Positions 1 through 8,626 of a stretch of 61,037 bases of DNA are shown in pieces (within the stretch, counting starts at the first letter, position 1; every line of letters begins with the position of its first letter). Source of the stretch: Scatosoma sp045613545 (GTDB taxonomy: Bacteria; Bacillota; Clostridia; Christensenellales; Borkfalkiaceae); NCBI GenBank assembly GCA_045613545.1, contig JAZLBD010000008.1, forward strand, positions 1-61,037, in the 5' to 3' direction. Below the pieces are notes generated by a model. That model saw nothing but the letters and a program-made list of their open reading frames with translations. It searched no databases and was not told where the DNA came from. A program made the position numbers and the translations under genes.

Positions 1-19
1 CCTATTGTTATAGCTCGAT

Positions 20-292
20 CTATTTAGAATACTCACAAAACCACTTTTTGAAGCGCCTTTTGTTGAAAATAATGAATTTGTACGATTCTCCGTTTTTCAT
101 AAAGACAGTTGCCACAGGGAAGATTATCCACTTCCAATCAATTTCCTTTATTTCGTTCAATGGTAAAACTAAATTTCTGTATTTCTTATCAACTGTAAGC
201 TTGTTTGTCTTATAGGTGAGCGAAGTGTTATCGAGGTATAAACCTCCACCGAGTATGCCGTTATGACACAAGCTGCAAACAAAAGACTTCAT
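20..292 (-). CDS. Hypothetical 90-aa protein, possibly PH/GRAM-like
   Basis: I do not recognise this family with confidence. The protein begins with a Cys-x2-Cys pair (C6, C9), then alternating beta-strand-like segments and a hydrophobic stretch near residues 53-66 ending in a basic tail, which loosely resembles small GRAM/PH-type bacterial proteins. The start is backed by an AGAGGT ribosome site just upstream on the minus strand. It lies downstream of, and in the same direction as, the P-loop kinase gene with about 31 bases between them, so they may be co-transcribed. Both genes are more AT-rich than the rest of the window. Confidence 0.55.
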   Translation of the reverse strand: MKSFVCSLCHNGILGGGLYLDNTSLTYKTNKLTVDKKYRNLVLPLNEIKEIDWKWIIFPVATVFMKNGESYKFIIFNKRRFKKWFCEYSK

Positions 293-323
293 AAGTACCT
301 CTCAGATAAATTGGAAATTACCG

Positions 324-836
324 TTATAACTCAATATTGATTTCGTACTTATCGTTAATGAGTATGTAGTTCACATTATACTTTTTTGCAGATTCTAACA
401 TCTGTGTATTTTCTGACAATACATTCTCCATGGTGCACCATTCATCATCCAAACGATTTTCAATGACATTTGCATATTTCTTTATGTCTGCAAAATGATT
501 TCTTATATAGTTCTCACTCAGTACCAAACAATAGTATTTAATCTGTTCAAGATATTGCCGCTCAAAGTCCTTCTGCCAATCGAATGGAATATAGCAACCT
601 TCGACAATTAGGTTCTGATTGTTCTCAACAGCAGTTTTTATCATTTCCCGAACAATCGGCCATAAATATTCGGTCAATTCATTATCATCCATAGGAGTAA
701 GCTCTGTATTACCGCTACGAATTAAGCCCATTTTCAGATGGTCTATCGATAGATATGGATATTTATAATTTTCAAGCAATTTTTGTGCAAGCGCCGTTTT
801 GCCTGTATGCGATGCTCCCGTAATTAAAATAATCAT
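324..836 (-). CDS. P-loop NTPase / small-molecule kinase-like protein
   Basis: A 170-residue protein with a Walker A loop GASHTGKT at residues 7-14, followed by a core like that of small kinases (adenylate kinase, 2-phosphoglycerate kinase or zeta-toxin-like P-loop proteins). The segment LIVEGCYIPFDW near residues 96-107 fits a Walker B and substrate region. The substrate cannot be read from the sequence. The start has a good ribosome site (AGGTGAG). AT-rich composition and lack of functional ties to neighbours suggest an accessory, possibly acquired, gene. The P-loop call is firm; the reaction is unknown. Confidence 0.7.
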   Translation of the reverse strand: MIILITGASHTGKTALAQKLLENYKYPYLSIDHLKMGLIRSGNTELTPMDDNELTEYLWPIVREMIKTAVENNQNLIVEGCYIPFDWQKDFERQYLEQIKYYCLVLSENYIRNHFADIKKYANVIENRLDDEWCTMENVLSENTQMLESAKKYNVNYILINDKYEINIEL

Positions 837-1010
837 TATCTCACCTACAAATTCTTATTTATCGGTGAGCTTATTATAAACTAAAATCAACTTTAATGCA
901 ATCTGTTTTGCGTGGTAAAAGAAAACTCGACTTATCAAAAGTTGTGTTTTATAAATAACTCAATTAAAATCTCTATGGAAAGAGCCCTTAGGGTGCTTTT
1001 TTTTGAAAAA

Positions 1011-1040
1011 TAGGCAGTGTTTTTCATAACACTGCCGTAT
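1011..1040 (-). terminator. Terminator of the MarR-DegV operon
   Basis: On the minus strand a 9-bp stem GGCAGTGTT/AACACTGCC (1013-1021 with 1028-1036) is followed by TATTTTT, just beyond the degV stop codon. Confidence 0.75.
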
Positions 1041-1062
1041 TTGATTCATATTTCCAAAGCGT

Positions 1063-1911
1063 TTATTTAGAGAAGAATGCAACGCCGATTGCCCCCGGAC
1101 CTACGTGCGTCCCAATCGTTGCGCCGATACAATTTTTTCGAACTTTTTCTACTCCGCAATCCCAAAGCGAGGCGTTTTCTTGGATATAGCTATCAATTTT
1201 CGATGGATCGTTGCCCGAGTAAAGAGCGTAGAAGGGCATATCGAAATCTATCCCGCCTACCTTGTCGATTTCCGCGTTGATAAAAGAAACTGCCTTTTTC
1301 AAGCCTATCGCCTTTCCGATTACTTCCACCTTGCCGTCCACGACGGATAACATGGGCTTAATTCCCATCAATTCGCCGGCAAAAGCGACGAGAGGGGAAA
1401 CTCTTCCGCCTTTTTTAAGGTATTTTAACGTATCTACCATTGCTCGAATTTGGACTTTTCCTTTCTTTTCTTCTAAGAGGGTAAAAATTTCTTTGGCGGT
1501 TTTACCCTCTTCGATCAATCTAAGGGCGTATTCGATCAAAATTTTAATCCCCATCGTTGCGCTTAAACTATCCACGACGAATACTCTGTCGGGAAAGTTT
1601 TCCGCGGCTCTTTTCGCCGCCCCGCAAGTCCCCGAAAGCGCGGAAGAAAGTACGATTGCAACTACGTCGTCGCCGTTTTTTACGTGCGCCTCAAACGCCG
1701 TTTCAAATTGAAAGGAATTGAGCATACTCGTTTTCGGCAAGCTTTCAGCTGTTGCCAGTTTTTCATAAAACTGTTCGCGGGTAATATTCACACCGTCCAA
1801 AAATTCCTCTTCGCCAAAGGTAATGGGAATGGAGAGCATCGTCACGCCCAGTTTTTGCGCTTCCACGCTATTGATATCGCTAGAAGATTCTATCACTAAT
1901 TTTATTGCCAT
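1063..1911 (-). CDS. DegV family fatty-acid-binding protein
   Basis: A full-length (282 aa) DegV/FakB-fold protein. Hallmarks seen are the N-terminal ESSSDI strand, a TSMLNS ligand-loop segment, VVDSLSATMG in the middle, the YLKKGGRVS helix start, and a GTHVGPGAIGVAFF C-terminus. Family members bind a fatty acid in a closed pocket and in FakAB systems present it to the kinase FakA; no fakA gene is visible here. Its start lies one base after the stop codon of the upstream MarR gene, so the two are translationally tied and share one autoregulated promoter. Confidence 0.93.
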   Translation of the reverse strand: MAIKLVIESSSDINSVEAQKLGVTMLSIPITFGEEEFLDGVNITREQFYEKLATAESLPKTSMLNSFQFETAFEAHVKNGDDVVAIVLSSALSGTCGAAKRAAENFPDRVFVVDSLSATMGIKILIEYALRLIEEGKTAKEIFTLLEEKKGKVQIRAMVDTLKYLKKGGRVSPLVAFAGELMGIKPMLSVVDGKVEVIGKAIGLKKAVSFINAEIDKVGGIDFDMPFYALYSGNDPSKIDSYIQENASLWDCGVEKVRKNCIGATIGTHVGPGAIGVAFFSK

Positions 1912-1912
1912 T

Positions 1913-2365
1913 TTATTCTTTTCCTTCGTATTTTTTACAAAATTTATCTAATTTATCGCTAATGGAGAACAACGACTTATATAAAACTTCCCGATCGCTT
2001 TCTCGTATGTCCGCGCTTGCATATTCTAAAATCTCGTCGATTTTTCCCGCGATGCTCTTTGCCACGGCAAGCCCTTTTTCCGTCAATGTGAAATAACTGT
2101 TATATCGTTTCTTTTGGTTGCTATCGCACGCGATAAGACCCTTTGTTTCTAGATGCACGGACGCTTTGGATAAAATTGCTTTATCTTCCAAGCAAATATC
2201 CACGAGCTCCTTTAAGGTGAGGGATTTCTCCTTGTATAAGTAATACAAACAGGATACGTGCGAGTTGCTTAACCCGTATTCCTCGGTTTCTTCGCTTTTT
2301 ATTTTACGAATCGCTCGATACAACTTCGTGATAAGCACCGTAAAAGTCCTAAACCGTTCTTCCAT
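1913..2365 (-). CDS. MarR family transcriptional regulator
   Basis: A 150-aa winged-helix regulator. The body (residues about 30-110) matches the MarR core: helix-turn-helix with LTLKELVDIC and KASVHLETKGLI, then a wing and a ..YFTLTEKGLAVAK.. segment. It is first in a two-gene operon with degV. Its own promoter carries a perfect 8+8 palindrome directly after the -10 box (2375-2394), the expected arrangement for autorepression. Because DegV proteins bind fatty acids, an acyl-responsive role like that of FabT is conceivable, but that is inference. Confidence 0.92.
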   Translation of the reverse strand: MEERFRTFTVLITKLYRAIRKIKSEETEEYGLSNSHVSCLYYLYKEKSLTLKELVDICLEDKAILSKASVHLETKGLIACDSNQKKRYNSYFTLTEKGLAVAKSIAGKIDEILEYASADIRESDREVLYKSLFSISDKLDKFCKKYEGKE

Positions 2366-2374
2366 AAGTTCTCC

Positions 2375-2426
2375 CTTGTTGAAAAGTCAACAAGTGTATT
2401 ATATAGACATCTTATGAAAAAGTCAA
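2375..2426 (-). promoter_or_regulatory. marR-degV promoter with palindromic operator
   Basis: On the minus strand -35 TTGACT (2421-2426) and -10 TATAAT (2398-2403) are 17 bases apart. Immediately downstream lies CTTGTTGA-CTTT-TCAACAAG (2375-2394), a perfect inverted repeat covering the likely transcription start, the classic position for a MarR autorepressor site. Confidence 0.85.
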
Positions 2427-2594
2427 CATATTTTCGCTCTTTTTTGAAAAAATTCGTCAAGATTTCTTCGAGCGTGTATTCTTTTCATAAAACAGCAGGC
2501 AAAAAGAGGGAGAGTAAGGGGGAATGGGGTTGCGGTAGGAGGAGGGTGTTTATCAAAAAAAGTTATATTTTTTTTTATTTTTTGCCATAATGAA

Positions 2595-2623
2595 TTGACA
2601 AACGTATGGGATTGATTTATAAT
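2595..2623 (+). promoter_or_regulatory. Sigma-A promoter of the F420 ligase-like gene
   Basis: A perfect TTGACA (2595-2600), 17-base spacer, TATAAT (2618-2623). The predicted transcription start is about 2630, which decides the start codon of the next gene. Confidence 0.85.
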
Positions 2624-2663
2624 ACCTATGGTGAAAAAATCAAAAAAAAGGACGATTAAAAAA

Positions 2664-3839
2664 ATGGATTATCAAGGAACTATTTCACGCGGTCTTCGAG
2701 CACCTATTATTAAGAAAGGGGACGATCTTGTCAAGATTACGGCGGATTGCGTTGTAAACGCTTCCAAAGAACATGGATTCCCTTTGCAAGATAAGGACGT
2801 CGTTGCCGTCACGGAGGCGGTTCTCGCTCGCGCGCAAGGCAACTATGCAACCATCGATCATATCGCAAAGGACGTCTCTGAAAAGTTTGGCGAGCATACG
2901 GTAGGATTAATTCTTCCGATTTTTTCAAGAAATCGTTTCTCTATGGTCTTGAAAGGGATCGCAAAGGGAGTTAAGGAGCTCGTCATTCAGCTTGCTTATC
3001 CTAGCGACGAAGTCGGCAACAGTTTCGTCACGCCCGAGCAAATTATAGAAAAGAACGTAAATCCCTATACGGACGTGTTTACGGCGGAAGAGTTCAAGGC
3101 GACCTTCGGCGACGTTCGTCACACCTTCACGGGCGTGGACTATATCGAATACTATCAAAAAGCAGGCGGAAACTGTAAAGTTATTTTGGCAAACAACCCT
3201 TGCGAAATTTTGAAATACACGAAGTACGTCATTAACGCGGATATTCATTCTCGTTTTAGAACGAAAAACGCCCTTTTGAAAGCGGGCGCGGAAAAGGTGG
3301 TGAGCCTTCACGAGATTTTGAACCGTCCGGTAGACGGGAGTGGCTACAATGCGGAATACGGCGTTTTGGGTAGCAACCTTGCAACGGAGGATAGTATCAA
3401 GCTTTTCCCGAGAGACGGACAAGCGTTCGTGGACGCTTTGCAACAAGAACTCCTTGCTCGCACGGGAAAGCGTTTGGAATGTATGGTTTACGGCGACGGC
3501 GCGTTTAAGGATCCCGTCGGCGGTATTTGGGAGCTTGCAGACCCCGTTTGCTCGCCCGCGTACACCTCTCTTCTCGAGGGGAAACCCAACGAAGTCAAAC
3601 TCAAATATATCGCGGACAACGAGCTTGCAAACCTTTCGGGCGAAGAGGCGATTGTCGCGATGAAAAAGATCATCAAAAACAAGGAGCAAGACCTTACCAA
3701 TAATATGAAGAGTCAAGGAACGACCCCCCGTCAAATCACCGATCTTTTGGGTTCGCTTTCCGACCTTACGAGTGGTAGCGGAGATAAGGGTACGCCGATC
3801 ATTTTGATCCAAAACTACTTCAAAAACTTCTCGATGTAA
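2664..3839 (+). CDS. Coenzyme F420-0:L-glutamate ligase-like protein (CofE/FbiB family)
   Basis: A 391-aa protein whose first half resembles the F420 gamma-glutamyl ligase fold: GTISRGLRAPIIKKGDDLV at the N-terminus, then VVAVTEAVLARAQG and a conserved Asn-rich NPCEIL region. True CofE adds glutamates to coenzyme F420; in Clostridia without F420 genes such proteins have no settled substrate, and none of the F420 pathway is seen here. I chose ATG 2664 because an AAAAGGA site precedes it; the in-frame ATG at 2628 lies at or upstream of the predicted transcription start. It is monocistronic, with its own promoter and terminator. Confidence 0.85.
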   Translation: MDYQGTISRGLRAPIIKKGDDLVKITADCVVNASKEHGFPLQDKDVVAVTEAVLARAQGNYATIDHIAKDVSEKFGEHTVGLILPIFSRNRFSMVLKGIAKGVKELVIQLAYPSDEVGNSFVTPEQIIEKNVNPYTDVFTAEEFKATFGDVRHTFTGVDYIEYYQKAGGNCKVILANNPCEILKYTKYVINADIHSRFRTKNALLKAGAEKVVSLHEILNRPVDGSGYNAEYGVLGSNLATEDSIKLFPRDGQAFVDALQQELLARTGKRLECMVYGDGAFKDPVGGIWELADPVCSPAYTSLLEGKPNEVKLKYIADNELANLSGEEAIVAMKKIIKNKEQDLTNNMKSQGTTPRQITDLLGSLSDLTSGSGDKGTPIILIQNYFKNFSM

Positions 3840-3855
3840 ACAAAAAAAAGAAAAA

Positions 3856-3888
3856 AGCGGACGCAACGAAGCGTCCGCTTTTTATTTT
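3856..3888 (+). terminator. Terminator after the F420 ligase-like gene
   Basis: Perfect stem AGCGGACGC/GCGTCCGCT (3856-3864 with 3871-3879) followed by TTTTTATTTT. Confidence 0.9.
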
Positions 3889-3954
3889 CCGAGCGTTGCG
3901 GACAAAGGTAGATGGAAAAATAGGGAACGGGGGGCGCTTTTTTTCGGAAAATAC

Positions 3955-3983
3955 TTTACATAAAGTCTTTTTTGTAGTATAAT
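3955..3983 (+). promoter_or_regulatory. Promoter of the two-gene membrane protein operon
   Basis: TTTACA (3955-3960), 17 bases, TATAAT (3978-3983), about 60 bases before the first start codon. Confidence 0.75.
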
Positions 3984-4044
3984 AATAACAAAGGAAAGGG
4001 TGTTCGCGTGTTGGCGCCCATTCCGCACGATAGAGGAAAAAAAT

Positions 4045-4869
4045 ATGAAATACACCAAACAAGCTTTACAATATTTTTTCAAAAACATACTGTACGTATT
4101 ACCGCTTGTGATTTTTCCTGCGTTCTTGTTCGCTATTTCTATGGATATGGACGCGTTGGACATTATAGCAAAAGCGTTTTTAGGTGGACAACCCCAAAAT
4201 TTATCGTTCGTCGTAGTTTTTCATGCCGTTTCCGTTTTTAACTTCCATTCCCTCGGCGCGTTTTTCTCGTGCGTGGGCGTGTTTGTCTTGATGGCAATTT
4301 GCGGTTCAATTTTAATGGCGTTGATGGAAAAACATATGCGAATCGGTAAACGAACGTTCAACGGCGTGCTTTCCAAAATCAACGATAATTTGATTTCGAC
4401 GATTGGTATTTGCGTTCTGTTTGCCCTTTTGTATCAAGTATGGGCGTTGATTATTTCCGCGATTATAAGCTTGATTACGCAGTTGAATAGCCTTGCTTTG
4501 ATTTACATCCTTTCGGCGATTTTGTTTTTGGGCTCGCAGTTCGTGCTCACCCTCGTTTTAAGCGTCTTCTATTTATGGCTACCCTGTCTTCAAATTACGG
4601 GGTTTCGGGCGTTTGAAGCGCTTCGTTATTCCAATCAACTCGTATCGCCCGAGGTGGGGAAGTTGGCGTTCGGTCAATTTATTAGTTTGACGTTTGCAGA
4701 AGTCGTATTTTTACTCGTCGCCTACTTCGCAACCACCGGCGCGGTGGTTTTGGTGGCGACTGTCGTCTATGCTTTTATGATAGCAATCTTTTGTATTCGT
4801 ATGCAAATCACCTATTTTGATCTTGCGCAAATGGATCGAATGGATCTTAAAAAATATTATACCCCTTAA
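4045..4869 (+). CDS. Polytopic membrane protein of unknown function
   Basis: A 274-aa protein with about six hydrophobic segments (roughly residues 15-35, 75-105, 120-145, 150-180, 210-235 and 235-260) and no motif I recognise. The layout resembles DUF975-like clostridial integral membrane proteins, without firm assignment. The start at 4045 has AGAGG eight bases upstream; a longer in-frame reading from 4000 lacks one. It is followed after 32 bases by a second membrane protein of similar build, so the two may be paired subunits. Confidence 0.75.
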   Translation: MKYTKQALQYFFKNILYVLPLVIFPAFLFAISMDMDALDIIAKAFLGGQPQNLSFVVVFHAVSVFNFHSLGAFFSCVGVFVLMAICGSILMALMEKHMRIGKRTFNGVLSKINDNLISTIGICVLFALLYQVWALIISAIISLITQLNSLALIYILSAILFLGSQFVLTLVLSVFYLWLPCLQITGFRAFEALRYSNQLVSPEVGKLAFGQFISLTFAEVVFLLVAYFATTGAVVLVATVVYAFMIAIFCIRMQITYFDLAQMDRMDLKKYYTP

Positions 4870-4901
4870 TTTGCGTGGTTGTTAAACGGGAGGAAGAATT
4901 T

Positions 4902-5918
4902 ATGCGATTTAGAAACAGTCTTCGGTTGCTTATGGGCAACTTCAAGAATAGTTATAAAATTTTACTTTATCATTTAATCGTCGGTTTATTATCGGTGGCG
5001 CTTGCGTTGGCTTTGGTCTATCCCGGGCTTCGGCACGTTATAAACAGCGAAGAGCTTTCGCAGTTTTTTCAGGACATCAAAGACTTTTTACACGCGATCG
5101 TCACGGGCAACACCGCTTATTTGGAAGGATTTAACGAATCCTTTTTAGGGGATGGCGGAACGGTCAGATCCCTTTTACGGTTGTTGCGTTTGCAACTTGG
5201 GAATATCATTTTATCTACCATAGGTATGGCGGTGATTTATCTCGTGCAACGTATTTTGAATACCGTCTGCTATTTTACAATCGGTGGAATTTTAGACAAC
5301 CGTATGGCGACTTATAGCGAAGGGCATTTCTTCGACGAGTACGTTCGAAATTTCGGAAAGGCGATTGTTTACAGTATCGTTTACGTTCCGATCGTATTTT
5401 TGTTTGATCTTCTCGTCATCGTACTTTGCTATTTCCTTTTCTTTTATTTATTCTCGTTCTTCTCGCTTTTGCTTTGCTTGTTCTTGTCGATTACGTTCAT
5501 CGTGTTTACGCAAGCGTTCAAATTGACCTTGACGTGTATGTGGCTTCCCGCGATGGTGGCGGACGGTCAAACGATTGGGAAAGCGATGTCGATGAAAGAC
5601 AAGGGTACGAAAGGGCAACGCCGAAGTATTTTCCTCACCTACGTGACGACCGTTTACTTAGTGATTATCATCAACGTGGTGACGGCGCTTACGACGGTAG
5701 GTAGCGGATTGCTCGTGTCCGTTCCCGCTTCGTATTTCTTCTTTATTTGCCAACAGTTCGTCAATTATTACACGGTAAAAGGTAAGAAATATTTCATTAC
5801 CTACGAAAGCGTGGTGGTAAACCCGAGCAAGGGTCAAAAAGACGGATTCTTTGCCGCAATGGAGAACGCGACGCTCGAACAAGCGGAAACTAGTCAAAAT
5901 CCGACGAGGGTGGAATAA
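4902..5918 (+). CDS. Polytopic membrane protein of unknown function, pair of the preceding gene
   Basis: A 338-aa protein with about six membrane spans, including a long Leu/Phe-rich double span near residues 165-210. No catalytic motif is visible. GGGAGG sits eight bases before ATG 4902, favouring it over an in-frame codon at 4875. It shares direction and architecture with the gene before it (MRFRNSLRLLMGNFKNSYK start versus MKYTKQALQYFFKNILY), suggesting a duplicated or heteromeric pair. The C-terminal ~50 residues are soluble and polar. Confidence 0.75.
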   Translation: MRFRNSLRLLMGNFKNSYKILLYHLIVGLLSVALALALVYPGLRHVINSEELSQFFQDIKDFLHAIVTGNTAYLEGFNESFLGDGGTVRSLLRLLRLQLGNIILSTIGMAVIYLVQRILNTVCYFTIGGILDNRMATYSEGHFFDEYVRNFGKAIVYSIVYVPIVFLFDLLVIVLCYFLFFYLFSFFSLLLCLFLSITFIVFTQAFKLTLTCMWLPAMVADGQTIGKAMSMKDKGTKGQRRSIFLTYVTTVYLVIIINVVTALTTVGSGLLVSVPASYFFFICQQFVNYYTVKGKKYFITYESVVVNPSKGQKDGFFAAMENATLEQAETSQNPTRVE

Positions 5919-5993
5919 AAACTTCGTCGGCGAATAATATATAACGGCGCGCCTGAAACGGCTCGCCGTTTGAATCAAAAAAGGAGTAGGAAT

Positions 5994-7703
5994 ATGGAAA
6001 GACAAGCGTTGTATCAAAGTTGGTTAAACGACCGAAGAATTTGTACAGAGGGTAGGGAGGAATTGCAGTCGATTCTTTCCGATGAGAAAGAACAAACGTA
6101 CCGTTTTGGTCGCGCGCTTGAATTTGGTACGGCAGGTATGCGCGGATTGATCGGATACGGTACGAATATGATGAATATCTACACCGTTATGCGCGCAACG
6201 CAAGGTCTTGCAAAATGGATCATCGACAGCGGTAAGGTGGATCGAGGTGTGGTCATTTCGTACGACACGCGCAGAAAGTCCAGAGAGTTCGCCCTCGTTT
6301 CGGCTGGCGTTCTTGCAAAAAACGGGATAAAAGCGTATTTATTCGATGAAGTGCACCCCGTTCCGATGCTTTCGTTCGCCGTTCGATATTTAGAGACGGC
6401 GGTAGGGATTATGATTACGGCAAGCCATAACCCCAAGGAATACAACGGCTATAAAGTCTACGGTGAGGACGGCGCGCAAATGTCTCCGACCGATACGGCG
6501 AAAATCGTGGCGTATATGGATCAAATAGACGATTATTTATCGTTGGAAGCGGACACGGATAGTCCCTTGATCGTACCCGTTCCTAAAAAGCTTGACGAGG
6601 ACTATATCGACGCGTTGCTCGCTCTTTCCCTTTCTCCGGAAGCGGTTGAAAAGTGCGGAAAGGATTTGAAACTCGTCTATACCCCGATCCACGGTAGTGG
6701 CTACGTACCTGTGACCTCCATCTTACGTAAAATGGGGATTTGCGCGACGGTCGTCGAAGAACAAGTCAAAGAAGATACGGAATTTTCTACGGTGAAATTA
6801 CCCAACCCCGAATTTAAGGAAACCCTTTCGATGGGGATTGCGCTTGCGAAAAAAATCGGCGCTACAGTCGTGTTCGGAACAGACCCCGACGCCGATCGTT
6901 TAGGCGTTGCCCTCCAAACGAAAGAGGGCGATTTCGTATCCCTTTCGGGCAACCAAGTGGGGGTATTGCTCCTGGATTATATTTTAAGTCGTTTACACGA
7001 AAGCGGAAAAATGCCGAAGAACCCCGCCGTGGTAAAATCTTTCGTTTCCACGGGTCTTGCAAACCCGCTTTGCGAGGAGTTTGGCGTAGCCCTCTACGAA
7101 ACGCCCGTAGGCTTTAAGTTTATCGGCGAAAAAATCAAAGAATGGGAGCAAAATTGTCAGCATAGCTACGTGTTCGGGTTCGAGGAATCGTGCGGTTATC
7201 TTCGAGGAACGCACGCAAGAGATAAGGACGCCGTCGTGGCTTCTATGCTCTTTGCGGAAATGGTTTGCTACTACGAATCGATCGGTAAAACGGTGTACGA
7301 TCGATTGCAAGAAATTTATCAAAAATACGGATACGTGCTCGATCAAGGGGAGTCCATACAGTACGCGGGGCTCAACGCGATGCAAGAGATGAACGACGTG
7401 GTGAACGCTTTGAAAAATCTACGCTTGACGACCCTCGGCGGTATGACGGTGGATGCCATTCGCGATTACAGTCGCTCGGTTCGCGTCGTAGGGGATAGGG
7501 AAGAGAGGTTATCCATTCCTGCTTGCGATTGCTTATATTACGAGCTTTCCGGCGGATCGTTCGTGTGCGTGCGCCCGTCCGGGACGGAACCGAAACTTAA
7601 AATTTATTATTCCTTGCGCGCCAAAACGCCCGCGGAGGCGAAAGAAAAGCTCTCCGTTATGAAAGACGCGGTGCAGAATTTGTTGGAGAAAGTGAAAAAC
7701 TAA
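5994..7703 (+). CDS. pgcA: Phospho-sugar mutase (phosphoglucomutase/phosphomannomutase family)
   Basis: A 569-aa alpha-D-phosphohexomutase, a normal length for PgcA-type enzymes. The catalytic phosphoserine loop TASHNPKEYNGYK lies at 142-154 (S144), the metal loop GTDPDADRLG near residue 297, the sugar-specificity region GFEESCGY in the third domain and the phosphate-binding RPSGTEPK near the C-terminus. It interconverts glucose-1-P and glucose-6-P (or mannose analogues), feeding glycogen or cell-wall sugar synthesis. An AAGGAG site fits ATG 5994. A terminator follows it. Confidence 0.95.
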   Translation: MERQALYQSWLNDRRICTEGREELQSILSDEKEQTYRFGRALEFGTAGMRGLIGYGTNMMNIYTVMRATQGLAKWIIDSGKVDRGVVISYDTRRKSREFALVSAGVLAKNGIKAYLFDEVHPVPMLSFAVRYLETAVGIMITASHNPKEYNGYKVYGEDGAQMSPTDTAKIVAYMDQIDDYLSLEADTDSPLIVPVPKKLDEDYIDALLALSLSPEAVEKCGKDLKLVYTPIHGSGYVPVTSILRKMGICATVVEEQVKEDTEFSTVKLPNPEFKETLSMGIALAKKIGATVVFGTDPDADRLGVALQTKEGDFVSLSGNQVGVLLLDYILSRLHESGKMPKNPAVVKSFVSTGLANPLCEEFGVALYETPVGFKFIGEKIKEWEQNCQHSYVFGFEESCGYLRGTHARDKDAVVASMLFAEMVCYYESIGKTVYDRLQEIYQKYGYVLDQGESIQYAGLNAMQEMNDVVNALKNLRLTTLGGMTVDAIRDYSRSVRVVGDREERLSIPACDCLYYELSGGSFVCVRPSGTEPKLKIYYSLRAKTPAEAKEKLSVMKDAVQNLLEKVKN

Positions 7704-7707
7704 CAGT

Positions 7708-7743
7708 AGAGCGAACGGCAAAACAGCTCGTTCGCTCTTTTTT
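7708..7743 (+). terminator. Terminator after the phospho-sugar mutase gene
   Basis: Stem AGAGCGAACG/CGTTCGCTCT (7708-7717 with 7729-7738) followed by six T. It lies just before the ribosome site of the next gene, so the next gene may depend on read-through. Confidence 0.8.
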
Positions 7744-7756
7744 GAAAGGAGAAGGT

Positions 7757-8614
7757 ATGTTAGATTGTTTAATCATCGGATGTGGTCCTGCGGGAATTTC
7801 CGCCGCGCTTACCTTAAAAGCGAACGGCGTGCATTTCCATATGGTCGGACTGCAAAAGGTTAGTCATAAAGTGGAAAAAGCGGAGCGAATTTCCAATTAT
7901 CCCGCCCTTATTTCCGTATCCGGAGAGGAGTTTACCCGCGCTCTTAGAACGCAAATGGAACGGGAGGAGATTCCCTTTACCAAAGACCGCGTGACGGGTG
8001 TTTACGCGATGGGCAAGTCGTTTGTCACCTTGACGGAAAGCGGAAAAAACTACGAGAGTAAAACGGTGATTTTGGCGGTTGGCGTAGAATCGGCGGGGAA
8101 AATCGACGGGGAAGAGAGGTTTTTAGGAAGAGGTGTGAGCTATTGCGCCACTTGCGACGGAATGCTTTATAAAGAGAAAACAATCGCGGTCGTAGCCACG
8201 GCAAAACACTTTGAAGAGGAAGTGAAATTTCTTGCCACGCTTGCGGACAAGCTCTATTATATACCGCTTTATAAAGGGTGTGAAATTCAAGAAAAAAACG
8301 TGCAGATCTTGAAAAAAATCCCTCGCGAGATACGTGGAGAACAAAAGGTGACCTCCCTCGTGTTTGCGGACGAATCGTTGCCCATCGACGGTATGTTTAT
8401 GCTGAAAGATAGCGTGCCTCCAATGGCGCTCGTCGGCGGACTTTCGATGGAAGACAGTGGGCATGTACGCGTTGAAAGGGACGGCAGTACGAATTTGAAA
8501 GGATTGTATTGCGCGGGAGACTGTACGGGTAGACCCTACCAATACGCCAAGGCAGTGGGCGAGGGGAACGTCGCGGCGCATAGCGTGAGCGCATATTTAC
8601 GAAAAAAAGACTGA
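7757..8614 (+). CDS. Thioredoxin reductase-like FAD/NAD(P)H oxidoreductase
   Basis: A 285-aa two-dinucleotide-fold flavoprotein. It has the FAD-binding GCGPAG at residues 8-13, the redox-active CATC at 130-133 in the TrxB position, and the C-terminal GLYCAGDCTG FAD motif. The second nucleotide-binding domain is degenerate: the usual GGGDSA is replaced by VVATAKHFEEE, so NADPH binding may be altered, as in ferredoxin-dependent or atypical clostridial thioredoxin reductases. The start has GGAGAAGG immediately upstream. DinB follows after 12 bases. Confidence 0.88.
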   Translation: MLDCLIIGCGPAGISAALTLKANGVHFHMVGLQKVSHKVEKAERISNYPALISVSGEEFTRALRTQMEREEIPFTKDRVTGVYAMGKSFVTLTESGKNYESKTVILAVGVESAGKIDGEERFLGRGVSYCATCDGMLYKEKTIAVVATAKHFEEEVKFLATLADKLYYIPLYKGCEIQEKNVQILKKIPREIRGEQKVTSLVFADESLPIDGMFMLKDSVPPMALVGGLSMEDSGHVRVERDGSTNLKGLYCAGDCTGRPYQYAKAVGEGNVAAHSVSAYLRKKD

Positions 8615-8626
8615 TTAGGGGAAACA

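Noticed and set aside
961..1003. Terminator-like GAGCCCTTAGGGTGC with T-run
   Set aside because: The stem is only about six imperfect pairs and no plus-strand gene ends before it; left unannotated as doubtful.
2628..2663. Longer N-terminus for the F420 ligase-like protein
   Set aside because: The ATG at 2628 lies at or upstream of the predicted transcription start of a perfect promoter; the internal ATG has its own ribosome site.
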